From Brevibacillus brevis (GTDB lineage Bacteria; Bacillota; Bacilli; Brevibacillales; Brevibacillaceae): a stretch of 64,000 nt of DNA. Of this stretch, positions 35,389-43,527 are shown piece by piece (the first letter of the stretch is position 1; every line of letters starts with the position of its first letter). A program made the position numbers and the translations under genes. A model generated the notes under the pieces. That model was not told the DNA's origin, did not search any database, and saw only the letters and a program-made list of their open reading frames with translations. The stretch covers positions 5,934,001-5,998,000 of the forward strand of contig NZ_CP041767.1 in assembly GCF_022026395.1 (NCBI RefSeq). The letters are read 5' to 3'.

Positions 35389-35665
35389 AAATTCCACGCT
35401 CCTATGAATGAAGTCCAAAATCAATATGTAGCAGCCGCCCTGTAAAAGAGCAGACTACCGCTTCTAGCATTATAACGTTCATCTCCGGTACAAAGTTACA
35501 TCGTGATCGAAAAACATTCTAGTAAATTCCGGATGGATGGGATGTCCCCACAGTGATAGCCATCTTGCTTTTCTTGATTTATATCAACTCTGCAAGATGT
35601 GAATCAAGAGCTGCGTAGGCCGAAGCGTAGACTGGAAATTCGCTTCTTCCCTCCACCACAGCCCC

Positions 35666-36730
35666 TCATCGATTCACATATTGCAACGTCCCTTCCCCCA
35701 TGTCACCGAGTCGCCAAAGCGCGATTCTCTCAATACCCGCTTTCTTTGCGACCGCAACCCATTGAGACAGTGTCTCTTCATCCGCATACCAAACCGTGTG
35801 CTTTTGACCGTCCTCACCCATATAGTTGAAGTACAAACTGCCGCTCGCTTCATCTCGCTTGGGTGGCTCGATACTTGACACAGCAAGGTCATCTGCCTGT
35901 TTTTCTGTCACTGCCGTCACTTTTCCATCACTAGCCCAGTCAAACCCGCCTACAGATAGGGCCATGACCTTGTCACCCGGCACTTTTTGCATGCGATGGG
36001 CAAGCTCCTCGATAAATGCATGATCAGCTTTGGGACCTGGCTCTGTATTCGTACCGTACAAATTATAAGCCATCATGACGTAAGTAGGGCCCTTTGGCAA
36101 TGCCAACTCTTCAATCGGCGCGCGCGGCTCCAATACGATGCGAAGCGACTTTCCCTCCTTCTCCATATGCTGATACAAGGTATGGATAAAAGTAAGGAAG
36201 TTGTCCCAGTCTTTCTCGTCAATTCTCTCATAATCGATTTCTAAACCATGAAAGCCATTCTGGATCACGGCATTCTTGATCTCCATAATATGCTTGGTAC
36301 GGCTTGCATCTGTCGCCATGAGACGGCTGACAATCGACGGGTCCTTTTGAACCTGCGTACCATCACTGTTAAGGCGATCATTCACAATGGTCAAATCTAG
36401 GTCGACATAGCTACCCTGCTTCGATGCTTCCTTGATCTCAGGCATCGCCTTGATCATGCGGTCAGTAAAATGCAGCTTGTCATTTTCATCAAAATACGCC
36501 GCGAAAACCTGCAAACTGGACAAGCCATCCGTCATCCTGCGGAAATCCTCCAAACCGGATTCCCACTGCCAGTCTACCACCCAAGCGGACAATTCCGTCG
36601 TGTTATTAGCTGCATCTACACTCTCCAAGCTTTCGGTATCGTTCCATTTCATCATGTACCATACGAGGATGACACACACTACTATCAGAAGAGCAGTCAA
36701 AATGATCGATCGTTTCTTGATGTTTGACAC
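35666..36730 (-). CDS. Membrane-anchored GH18-type glycoside hydrolase
   Basis: A 354-residue protein with an N-terminal membrane anchor (about 8-28) and a GH18-like TIM barrel. The catalytic strand reads FHGLEIDYERI (the family's D-x-x-D-x-D-x-E region, with the general acid Glu retained); YVMMAYNLYG and IALWRLGDMGEG are later barrel strands. It is the last gene of the five-gene exopolysaccharide operon, 28 bases after the deacetylase-like gene. Hydrolases in such operons usually trim or release the polymer. The substrate is probably an amino-sugar polymer, inferred from GH18 and the deacetylases. Confidence 0.87.
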   Translation of the reverse strand: MSNIKKRSIILTALLIVVCVILVWYMMKWNDTESLESVDAANNTTELSAWVVDWQWESGLEDFRRMTDGLSSLQVFAAYFDENDKLHFTDRMIKAMPEIKEASKQGSYVDLDLTIVNDRLNSDGTQVQKDPSIVSRLMATDASRTKHIMEIKNAVIQNGFHGLEIDYERIDEKDWDNFLTFIHTLYQHMEKEGKSLRIVLEPRAPIEELALPKGPTYVMMAYNLYGTNTEPGPKADHAFIEELAHRMQKVPGDKVMALSVGGFDWASDGKVTAVTEKQADDLAVSSIEPPKRDEASGSLYFNYMGEDGQKHTVWYADEETLSQWVAVAKKAGIERIALWRLGDMGEGTLQYVNR

Positions 36731-36757
36731 CTTGCACGGAGCCCCCTTGTTTCGGAT

Positions 36758-38518
36758 TTAAAAGGTGTCGATGACCCAGTCCATTGCGACAGAAATAGCT
36801 TTCTTGATCGAACTGACGACTCCTGCAAGTCCTGTCTGCACATTGCTGAACAGCATCTGCTGCTCATCATTTGGTTGCTCTAAGGACGCAATCTGTACGT
36901 CCGCAAACACCCCGTCATAAATGTCATCCTTTTTGTTCACTTCACTATAGGCCGCTTCCAATGCAACTCCACCGTTGCTAACGCTTGGGTCGATCTGTTG
37001 CTTGTCCAAGAGCATTGTCTTATCCACGGAAACACTGAGACGGTCCCCTTGAACAGTCATTTCAAATGAACGCGTATTTTTAATGTTGATCGGGTATTTT
37101 TCCAGCTCGGGAGCACCAGACTCACCTTGTTCTCTCGTATAAACAGAGGCACGGTCGAAGGTCAAATCCTCAGGATTCCAAATCACTTGGCTCAATTCCG
37201 TCTTGAAAAGCTCCTGTACCTCGCCTTTTTCCTTCTTCTGCTCGACGCGCAGCTCATTATCATGCAGGACGACCCGTACATAGCTGTCTTTTTCCCGATC
37301 ATAGCGCAAATAAATAGATTGCTTACCGATTACATTCCCTTCCAGCTTGGCAGAAAGCTTGATATCCTTCTGGCTGTCGCTGTTTTTTAAATATAACATG
37401 CCAGAGCCAGCAGCTGGAGAGGTCAAGACGATCTGATCCTCCATAAATTGCGCAGCGCCACCGAGACGATCCCACTCTTTCGCTTGCTCTTCATCACCGC
37501 GAACGAAGCGAATCTTTTCGTCAGTGTCTTTTTGGATGCGCATCAACAAATGATTCGTGTACCAATAAGGCTCTGGCTGCACGCGAGTCAGGTTGTACAG
37601 ATTGCTCTTGTTGTCGTTGTAGGCGGTTCCTTCCCGGTTAAAGTGCATCGTAAAATACTTTTTGATATTCGCGTCGTTCGCATCCGCTACCAAGCGATTC
37701 ATCCCGCCATACAGGGTGTTCGCATGCATGATCATATAGGCACCCGGGACAAAGCCCAATTGATCCATATATGTATCATTCATCAGCTTGTAGTCTTCGT
37801 TGATTCTCGCTTCCATCTTGCTTCTGTCTTCCATCGGGATCATATTGCTGTCACGTATAAAGTCCATCAAGTAATGATTATAGTAGCCTACCTTTGTTTT
37901 ATTCGATAATTCACTCTCATCCTTCACCCCGATGAAATTGCCCTGATCATCAAATACATTGATATACGTCAGTCGATAACCGTTGGAACCGAGCTCCCAG
38001 TAGCCGTTTTCCATCATTTTTTTCATGTCTTCCGGCTGCAGGAATTTGTTCTCGCTGTTTCCCATCTTATTGCCGTAAGACAATGCCGTTGCTTTGAAGT
38101 TGTACTTCTCCAAAAGCGGCTGGGCAAACAAGCTCGAATCGTTGCGGCCATCTTCAAAGGCTAGGAACAGGGCCTTGTCAGGAAGTGGCTTCTTTTTTTT
38201 GTAAAAATCCAAGATATCTTGTTGCGAGATCGTTTGATAGCCTTGGTCATACAACGCCTGCAGCTGCTCGTCCAATTGCTTCTTGGCTACTAATTTCGGT
38301 GTCCCCGTACGACCTACGCCAAAATAGGAGATGGCGATAAAGCCTTTGTCATTCGTCCAGCTCGCTTTATTCGGCTCCTCGTACTTCTTCCAATCAAAGG
38401 CGGCATTATATAACATGACACCCAGGACGACCAAGATAGCGACCTGGATCAGCGTTTTGATGAATTTATTGCGATCTTTTTTCCGATAGTCCAAGACATC
38501 GCTCGTCGTTTTTCCCAT
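36758..38518 (-). CDS. Membrane-anchored polysaccharide-deacetylase-like protein with jelly-roll domain
   Basis: About 586 residues. A single membrane span (about 22-42) is followed by a NodB-like region (about 55-300) in which the usual T-F-D-D-G is LAFEDGRND and the zinc-binding H-S/T-x-x-H motif is not visible (GSNGYRLTY at the expected place). The C-terminal 200 residues look like a concanavalin-type beta-sandwich (QSIYLRYDREKD, FEMTVQGDRLSVSVD). It may bind or only partly process polymer. The start is uncertain: ATG 38518, or GTG 38530 or 38536 nearer a GGGAG site. It is the fourth gene of the exopolysaccharide operon. Confidence 0.82.
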   Translation of the reverse strand: MGKTTSDVLDYRKKDRNKFIKTLIQVAILVVLGVMLYNAAFDWKKYEEPNKASWTNDKGFIAISYFGVGRTGTPKLVAKKQLDEQLQALYDQGYQTISQQDILDFYKKKKPLPDKALFLAFEDGRNDSSLFAQPLLEKYNFKATALSYGNKMGNSENKFLQPEDMKKMMENGYWELGSNGYRLTYINVFDDQGNFIGVKDESELSNKTKVGYYNHYLMDFIRDSNMIPMEDRSKMEARINEDYKLMNDTYMDQLGFVPGAYMIMHANTLYGGMNRLVADANDANIKKYFTMHFNREGTAYNDNKSNLYNLTRVQPEPYWYTNHLLMRIQKDTDEKIRFVRGDEEQAKEWDRLGGAAQFMEDQIVLTSPAAGSGMLYLKNSDSQKDIKLSAKLEGNVIGKQSIYLRYDREKDSYVRVVLHDNELRVEQKKEKGEVQELFKTELSQVIWNPEDLTFDRASVYTREQGESGAPELEKYPINIKNTRSFEMTVQGDRLSVSVDKTMLLDKQQIDPSVSNGGVALEAAYSEVNKKDDIYDGVFADVQIASLEQPNDEQQMLFSNVQTGLAGVVSSIKKAISVAMDWVIDTF

Positions 38519-38554
38519 AAATCCTGACACCCTCACTCCCTTTGTCTTTCCCTC

Positions 38555-40438
38555 TTAAAATGGCAGCCCAAAGCCTTTTTTGTTCTTCTTTCGGGCTTCT
38601 TTTTTCAATCTCGCTTCGACGTCCTGCGGTGTTTCTCGCGTACCCCAAGTAGATTTCCAGAATGTCACCCAAGCCACAGGCATCTGCCACAACAGCACCA
38701 GCTCATAAAACACACAAAAGACAATCCCGAAAACCCATAGCTTGCTTCTACGGAAAAACAGATGGGCCAAACTCATTAAGAGCGCCATCAACAGCAAGCC
38801 CATTAAAAACGTGCCCGGGAAAATGTGATGAACGAGCGGGACGTATACGAGGTTGTACAGGACGATGACAGGAGCAGCGATAGGAACAATCAGACCAATG
38901 TAAAAGAAGATCGCCATAAAAGGCTCCTTGCGCCAAATAAAGCCGCTGGCACGCAAAGACTCCCTCAACCACGAACGCTTCCAGCGCATCTGCTGCTTCA
39001 AAAATACGTTCATATCTGACGGCACAATCGTCGAGCAAATCGCAGAATCCTGATAGCCCGTCCGATGTGTTCGCAAAATAAAGTTGGTCATGCTTCGGTC
39101 ATCGCCAAAAGTGGCTGGCTGCCCGAGAAACTTCTGATTCAGCCATGCTTCAGAATGCTGCAAAATCAATTCCTTACGATAGCAAGACAACGGCCCAGAC
39201 AAGCAAGTGACACTGTCAAACCAGGACTCAGCCGCTTTCATGATGCGAAAGGCAATGTAGTAACGAACGGTTTGCAGCTTGGTGATTGAGTTGGTGAACT
39301 TGTTTTCCACATCCGTACGCCCTGCGACACCACCCATTTTCGGGTCTTGGAAAGGCTGTACGAGGTTGCGAATCGCAGTCGGTTCCAAAAAGCTGTCTGA
39401 ATCAACGAAGACAACCAAATCGTGCTTGGCCATTTCCACACCTTTTACCAAAGCGACCCGTTTCCCGCCGTTTTCCGGAAGAATGTGCATCCTCACGCGC
39501 TCGCGGGTCATATAGCGCTCGGCCTCGTTATGAATCATATCGATGACCTTTTGAATCTCTTCTGCGGATCGGTCTGTCGAGCGGTCGTCTACCACGATGA
39601 CCTCCAGCTTATCAATCGGGTAGTTCTGATTGACACAACTCAAAATCGTCCGGTGAATCCACTGCTCTTCATTAAAACACGGGATAATAATGCTCACGCC
39701 CGGTGTATAGTCCGGATTGACGGGAACCCCCCGATAAAGAGCACCGAATAAATACCGTGTCAGCAAAAAGGCAGCGGCAATCAAGCTGTACAAATACAAG
39801 TACATGTTGTATTTGAAATAAATCACACTCTCCGCGCGCATGAGCACGATAAACGCCGCAGCGAAAAACAAGAAAGTACTTGCAATATAAATGGCGTATC
39901 CCCAGCGTTTTTTGCGTAAATAGTCAGTCAGCGGTTTGGAAAACTCGAAGGCGAGCATGAACTTCTGACGCCCGTCCTCCTCCTGGGTAAACGAGCGAAC
40001 AACCGTTGCATCCAGCTTCACCGTTGACTCATAGCCTTCTGGCATTGTACCTGGCGGGATTGTGCAATGGATCATAAACACTTGTCCCACCTGGATGTCT
40101 ACCATCTCCGAATCTAGTTCCACTAATAGACCAGTCGAAGAAATATCGACGGCTCTTGCCTTGATTCCATCCTTGATCCGCTGTTTCTTGGTCAATAGCG
40201 TCACCGGGAAATCCGCCATATAGCGCAGACTTAGCATCCGAATGCGATTCAGGTATTCCGGGTCTTCCAGATTTCCTGGCTCATTCGTATCTTTAGCACC
40301 GCGGCGATCCACTTGAACACGAATTTTCTCCGGGTCTGGCACATTCGATAATACGCGCCTCTCTGTTTTGGAAACCGTCAGTACTTCTTCGATTTTCTCT
40401 TTCTTTTTCGGCTTTATTTTCTCTACCAACCGTTTCAT
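38555..40438 (-). CDS. PilZ-GT2 fusion polysaccharide synthase
   Basis: A 627-residue membrane synthase. The N-terminal half holds a PilZ-type domain (about 60-155) with the D-x-S-x-x-G element DISSTGLLVEL. Two spans (about 175-235) follow, then a processive family-2 glycosyltransferase: SIIIPCFNEE, VVDDRSTD, VFVDSDSF, TCLSGPLSCYRKE, LGQPATFGDDR and the QMRWKRSW polymerase motif; more spans lie at the C-terminus. This is the architecture of hyaluronan/cellulose/alginate-type synthases, with c-di-GMP control inferred from PilZ. The canonical R-x-x-x-R before the domain is not obvious (RMLSLRY is nearest). It is the third gene of the operon. Confidence 0.92.
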   Translation of the reverse strand: MKRLVEKIKPKKKEKIEEVLTVSKTERRVLSNVPDPEKIRVQVDRRGAKDTNEPGNLEDPEYLNRIRMLSLRYMADFPVTLLTKKQRIKDGIKARAVDISSTGLLVELDSEMVDIQVGQVFMIHCTIPPGTMPEGYESTVKLDATVVRSFTQEEDGRQKFMLAFEFSKPLTDYLRKKRWGYAIYIASTFLFFAAAFIVLMRAESVIYFKYNMYLYLYSLIAAAFLLTRYLFGALYRGVPVNPDYTPGVSIIIPCFNEEQWIHRTILSCVNQNYPIDKLEVIVVDDRSTDRSAEEIQKVIDMIHNEAERYMTRERVRMHILPENGGKRVALVKGVEMAKHDLVVFVDSDSFLEPTAIRNLVQPFQDPKMGGVAGRTDVENKFTNSITKLQTVRYYIAFRIMKAAESWFDSVTCLSGPLSCYRKELILQHSEAWLNQKFLGQPATFGDDRSMTNFILRTHRTGYQDSAICSTIVPSDMNVFLKQQMRWKRSWLRESLRASGFIWRKEPFMAIFFYIGLIVPIAAPVIVLYNLVYVPLVHHIFPGTFLMGLLLMALLMSLAHLFFRRSKLWVFGIVFCVFYELVLLWQMPVAWVTFWKSTWGTRETPQDVEARLKKEARKKNKKGFGLPF

Positions 40439-40464
40439 CACTGCCGCTCTCTCCCCTCCACTGC

Positions 40465-41778
40465 CTACAAGCTCCAGTAATGAAATCCACTGTTTACAAA
40501 GTCAGCTTTGGAATAAATCTCTTTTATATCGATCATGATTTTTGCTTCATTCTTACCGTACATTGCGGCAAAATCAGCGACTTCCATCTGGGCAAAGGGA
40601 GCATGCGGTACCGCTACAACCACTATGTCCAAGTCGTGGAGAGCCCCCATCTCTGACAGCTCGATGCCGTATTCCTCGTATGCCTCCCGAGGATTCACCA
40701 TCGGGTCTACGACCAACGGATTTATGCCGTATTCTTTCAATTCCTCAATAATATCCGTCACCTTGGTATTTCTGATATCTGCGCAGTCTTCTTTGTATGA
40801 CAGACCTAATATACCGATCCTTACATTTTGAAGATCGAGCTTTGAGCGAACAGCCATCTTAATGATTTGTTGGGCGACATATTTCCCCATGCCATCATTG
40901 ATGTGTCTAGCTGCCAAAATAATGCGGGAGCGATAGCCGCTGTCTTCTGCTTTGTACGTTAAATAGTACGGGTCGATACCGATGCAATGCCCGCCAACCA
41001 AGCCCGGTGAAAAAGGGAGGAAGTTCCACTTGGTTCCTGCCGCTTTCAATACTGCTTTCGTCGGAATATCCATCTGGTTGAACAGCATCGCCAGCTCATT
41101 CATAAACGCAATATTGACATCCCGCTGAGCATTTTCAATGACTTTTGCCGCTTCCGCTACCTTGATGCTTTCTGCTCGATAAACGCCTGCCTTGATCACG
41201 AGCTCGTAGACGCTTGCTACGATTCCCAGTGTTTCTTCATCCATCCCCGATACGATCTTGACGATGTTTTCCAGACGATTTACCTTGTCTCCCGGGTTGA
41301 TGCGTTCAGGTGAATAGCCGATCTTGAAGTCTATACCACAACGCAAGCCCGATTCCGCCTCCAGAATCGGCAAGCAAACATCTTCGGTTGCCCCAGGATA
41401 AACAGTCGATTCAAATACGACGATTGCCCCTTTTCTCAACTGTCTGCCCACCATGCGGGACGCGCTTTCTACAAATTTCAGGTCTGGAACATTGCCGCTT
41501 TTGACCGGAGTAGGCACGGCCACGATAAAAAATCGCGCTTCCTGCAATCTATTTTCATCTGAAGTGAATTCAATAGCAGAGTCACTCGTCAGCTCCTGTT
41601 CCACGTCCACATCATGAAAGTTTCCCTTTTGATAGGCTGCTACTTTCTCTTTGTTTACATCGAATCCAATCACAGAAGAACGTTTTGACAGTGCCATCGC
41701 AATCGGCAAGCCTACGTACCCAAGACCGACGACAGCAATTTTTTCCTTCCTCTCCACAATCCCTTCGTACAAATTCAT
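40465..41778 (-). CDS. UDP-sugar 6-dehydrogenase (WbpO/TviB-like)
   Basis: A 437-residue NAD-dependent nucleotide-sugar dehydrogenase that oxidises C6 of a UDP-hexose or UDP-HexNAc to the uronic acid in two steps. The NAD motif is VGLGYVGLP; FESTVYPGATEDVC and SPERINPGD are family segments; the catalytic Cys is in LVGGHCIGIDPYYLTYKA. The GHCIGIDPYYL form is typical of the UDP-GlcNAc/GalNAc dehydrogenases (WbpO, TviB) rather than Ugd. It supplies an acidic precursor to the PilZ-GT2 synthase, so the polymer is probably an aminouronic-acid-containing glycan. It is the second gene of the operon. Confidence 0.92.
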   Translation of the reverse strand: MNLYEGIVERKEKIAVVGLGYVGLPIAMALSKRSSVIGFDVNKEKVAAYQKGNFHDVDVEQELTSDSAIEFTSDENRLQEARFFIVAVPTPVKSGNVPDLKFVESASRMVGRQLRKGAIVVFESTVYPGATEDVCLPILEAESGLRCGIDFKIGYSPERINPGDKVNRLENIVKIVSGMDEETLGIVASVYELVIKAGVYRAESIKVAEAAKVIENAQRDVNIAFMNELAMLFNQMDIPTKAVLKAAGTKWNFLPFSPGLVGGHCIGIDPYYLTYKAEDSGYRSRIILAARHINDGMGKYVAQQIIKMAVRSKLDLQNVRIGILGLSYKEDCADIRNTKVTDIIEELKEYGINPLVVDPMVNPREAYEEYGIELSEMGALHDLDIVVVAVPHAPFAQMEVADFAAMYGKNEAKIMIDIKEIYSKADFVNSGFHYWSL

Positions 41779-41811
41779 AAGCTGGTCTCTCTCCCTGTTC
41801 TGTTTTGGGCT

Positions 41812-43266
41812 TTATTGGCCAAACATCTCTGTCATGGGTACAAGCGTGTATCCTTTGCTTCTAAGCTGGTCAATTACGATTGGTAGCGCCTCTACTGTGT
41901 GAATATCATCGAGCATGTGCAGCAGGATCACGCTTCCGCTCCGTGTCTGCTCCATAATGGTTTTGACGATATCGTCCGCACTCCGTTTCTTGTCGTAATC
42001 GGACGGCGTCACATCATAAATCGTAATATCCTCGTAGCCCGTTGCTGCAATCGCCTTGAGTGTCTGATCGTCGAACGCCCCAGTTGGCGGTCTGAAATAC
42101 ATCGTCGGCTTCTGCTGAATCGCTTCCGTAATGATCTGATGGGCTTTAACAATCTCTTTTTGTAACTCTTCCGGCGCAATTTTGGTATTCACCGGGTGAG
42201 AATAAGTGTGATTGGCTACGTCGTGTCCCGCTTCCGCAATTGCTCTCGCCAAGTTTGGATTTCGCTCTACACCATCTGCACGAAGGAAAAACGAAGCCTT
42301 TACTCCCTTTTTGTCCAGGATATCGAGAATCTTCGTAACTGTTTGATCCGTACCCCAATCATCGAAAGACAAGGCGACCATCTTCTTGTCCGTTTCTTTT
42401 CGATAGATGAGATTTGGCTTGGACTCGTAATACGCCGCATTCATTTTTGCTGCATCAAAACCCGAAATATCTTGCAGCGGCTTTCGCTCCCCTCCTTGTG
42501 CAATCAACTCGTGCAAGGGGACGAATCTGTAACCGACATCAGTAGCTGCCTCTGCCAGTAGCCGGATGTTTTCTACGACAGACTTGTTCTCCTCTGTATC
42601 CATCGCGATGATGCCGCCGCGATTCATATATTTTCTTAGGTAATGAATTTTTTGCTCCTCCGTCTCTTTTTGCCAATTGTGCAGAAACAGACTGGCGGAC
42701 ACGACGGCTTCTTGTCCATTGTGAGCAGCTACCAATCGGAGATCGTCGTTGTATTCACCCGACTTTGTTCTGATATACCGCGGTGTTTTGTCCGTTTCTC
42801 TATGAATGACCTCATTGGTCAACTCGATGTCTTTGTACATTTTCTCGTAAGGTTGGTTCTGCAAATCAGAATTGTTCAACGTATTGTTTTCGATCTCGTG
42901 ACCTCTGGCGACAATTTCTCGCGCAATGTCAGGCTCTTCAGCTACTCTCATTCCTGGCATGAAAAAAGCTGCCTTGATGTGGTACTTGTCCAACTCATCC
43001 AGCAATCTTTTCATCTTGTCTTTATCTGCCATCCCATTAAAAGTAAGAGCAAGCTGTCTTTGCGTCGTGTAGACCATCGACACTGCCTTGCTCTTTTCCC
43101 CTTTGTAACGCTCGATTTTTTCAGGTTTGCCTGACGCAGGTCCGTTATCTGCACCGTTTTCATTCCCCTGAAACGGTGAACAGCCTGCCAATAATGCCAC
43201 GATCCCTACAAGGGAGATCCATTGAAATACTCGGAACCCACTGGCCCCTTTCCAATGACTAATCAT
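41812..43266 (-). CDS. Lipoprotein with two polysaccharide-deacetylase (NodB) domains, first degenerate
   Basis: A 484-residue lipoprotein (LLAGC, Cys29). Two NodB-type domains are in tandem. The first (about 70-270) has lost its metal site: T-F-D-D is TFNG and the H-T-x-x-H motif reads NNTLNN. The second (about 285-484) is complete: LSFDDWGTD, ANHTYSHP, YFRPPTGAFD and ILLHMLD. The second domain should remove N-acetyl (or similar) groups from the exported polymer; the first may bind glycan or be structural. AAGGGG lies 8 bases before the ATG at 43266. It is the first gene of the exopolysaccharide operon, preceded by a structured leader. Confidence 0.9.
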   Translation of the reverse strand: MISHWKGASGFRVFQWISLVGIVALLAGCSPFQGNENGADNGPASGKPEKIERYKGEKSKAVSMVYTTQRQLALTFNGMADKDKMKRLLDELDKYHIKAAFFMPGMRVAEEPDIAREIVARGHEIENNTLNNSDLQNQPYEKMYKDIELTNEVIHRETDKTPRYIRTKSGEYNDDLRLVAAHNGQEAVVSASLFLHNWQKETEEQKIHYLRKYMNRGGIIAMDTEENKSVVENIRLLAEAATDVGYRFVPLHELIAQGGERKPLQDISGFDAAKMNAAYYESKPNLIYRKETDKKMVALSFDDWGTDQTVTKILDILDKKGVKASFFLRADGVERNPNLARAIAEAGHDVANHTYSHPVNTKIAPEELQKEIVKAHQIITEAIQQKPTMYFRPPTGAFDDQTLKAIAATGYEDITIYDVTPSDYDKKRSADDIVKTIMEQTRSGSVILLHMLDDIHTVEALPIVIDQLRSKGYTLVPMTEMFGQ

Positions 43267-43305
43267 GATTGTCCCCTTTTCATGTAAGAAATGCCCTTTT
43301 CGCAT

Positions 43306-43398
43306 AAAAAAACGACTATTTCATCTGCGCAACAAGTCAAGTGTAATCAAACACTCTTCCGCAAAAATGAACATAGTCTGCCTCCACACGCTAGACTA
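43306..43398 (-). promoter_or_regulatory. Structured leader with competing hairpins (possible attenuator)
   Basis: On the minus strand TAGTCT (43398-43393) can pair with AGACTA (43379-43374). Alternatively GACTAT (43378-43373) can pair with ATAGTC (43319-43314), enclosing TGCG/CGCA and AGTGT/ACACT stems and ending in GTTTTTTT. The two pairings are mutually exclusive, as in an attenuator. The terminator stem is AU-rich and weak, so this is a hypothesis. Confidence 0.4.
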
Positions 43399-43420
43399 AC
43401 ATAACCATCTAAATCAAACA

Positions 43421-43449
43421 ACTTTATGAAGCGGTTTCATATGTGACAA
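43421..43449 (-). promoter_or_regulatory. Putative sigma-A promoter of exopolysaccharide operon
   Basis: On the minus strand TTGTCA (43449-43444), 17 bases, TAAAGT (43426-43421). Transcription would begin about 150 bases before the first gene. Confidence 0.5.
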
Positions 43450-43489
43450 TTTATGGAAATGGGTAAAATCGCCATCAAGACGCTATTAT

Positions 43490-43520
43490 CAAAAAAAGAC
43501 GAGCCTCATCGGGCCCGTCA
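43490..43520 (-). terminator. Terminator after the gab genes
   Basis: On the minus strand GACGGGCC and GGCTCGTC form the stem, followed by seven T. Confidence 0.85.
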
Positions 43521-43527
43521 TTCGCTG

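Noticed and set aside
35561..35599. CATCTTGC/GCAAGATG hairpin as terminator of the exopolysaccharide operon
   Set aside because: The loop is long and no T run follows on the minus strand.
43266..43420. c-di-GMP riboswitch in the exopolysaccharide leader
   Set aside because: Searched because of the PilZ synthase; the conserved GEMM-type core sequence is not visible. Only the competing hairpins are reported.
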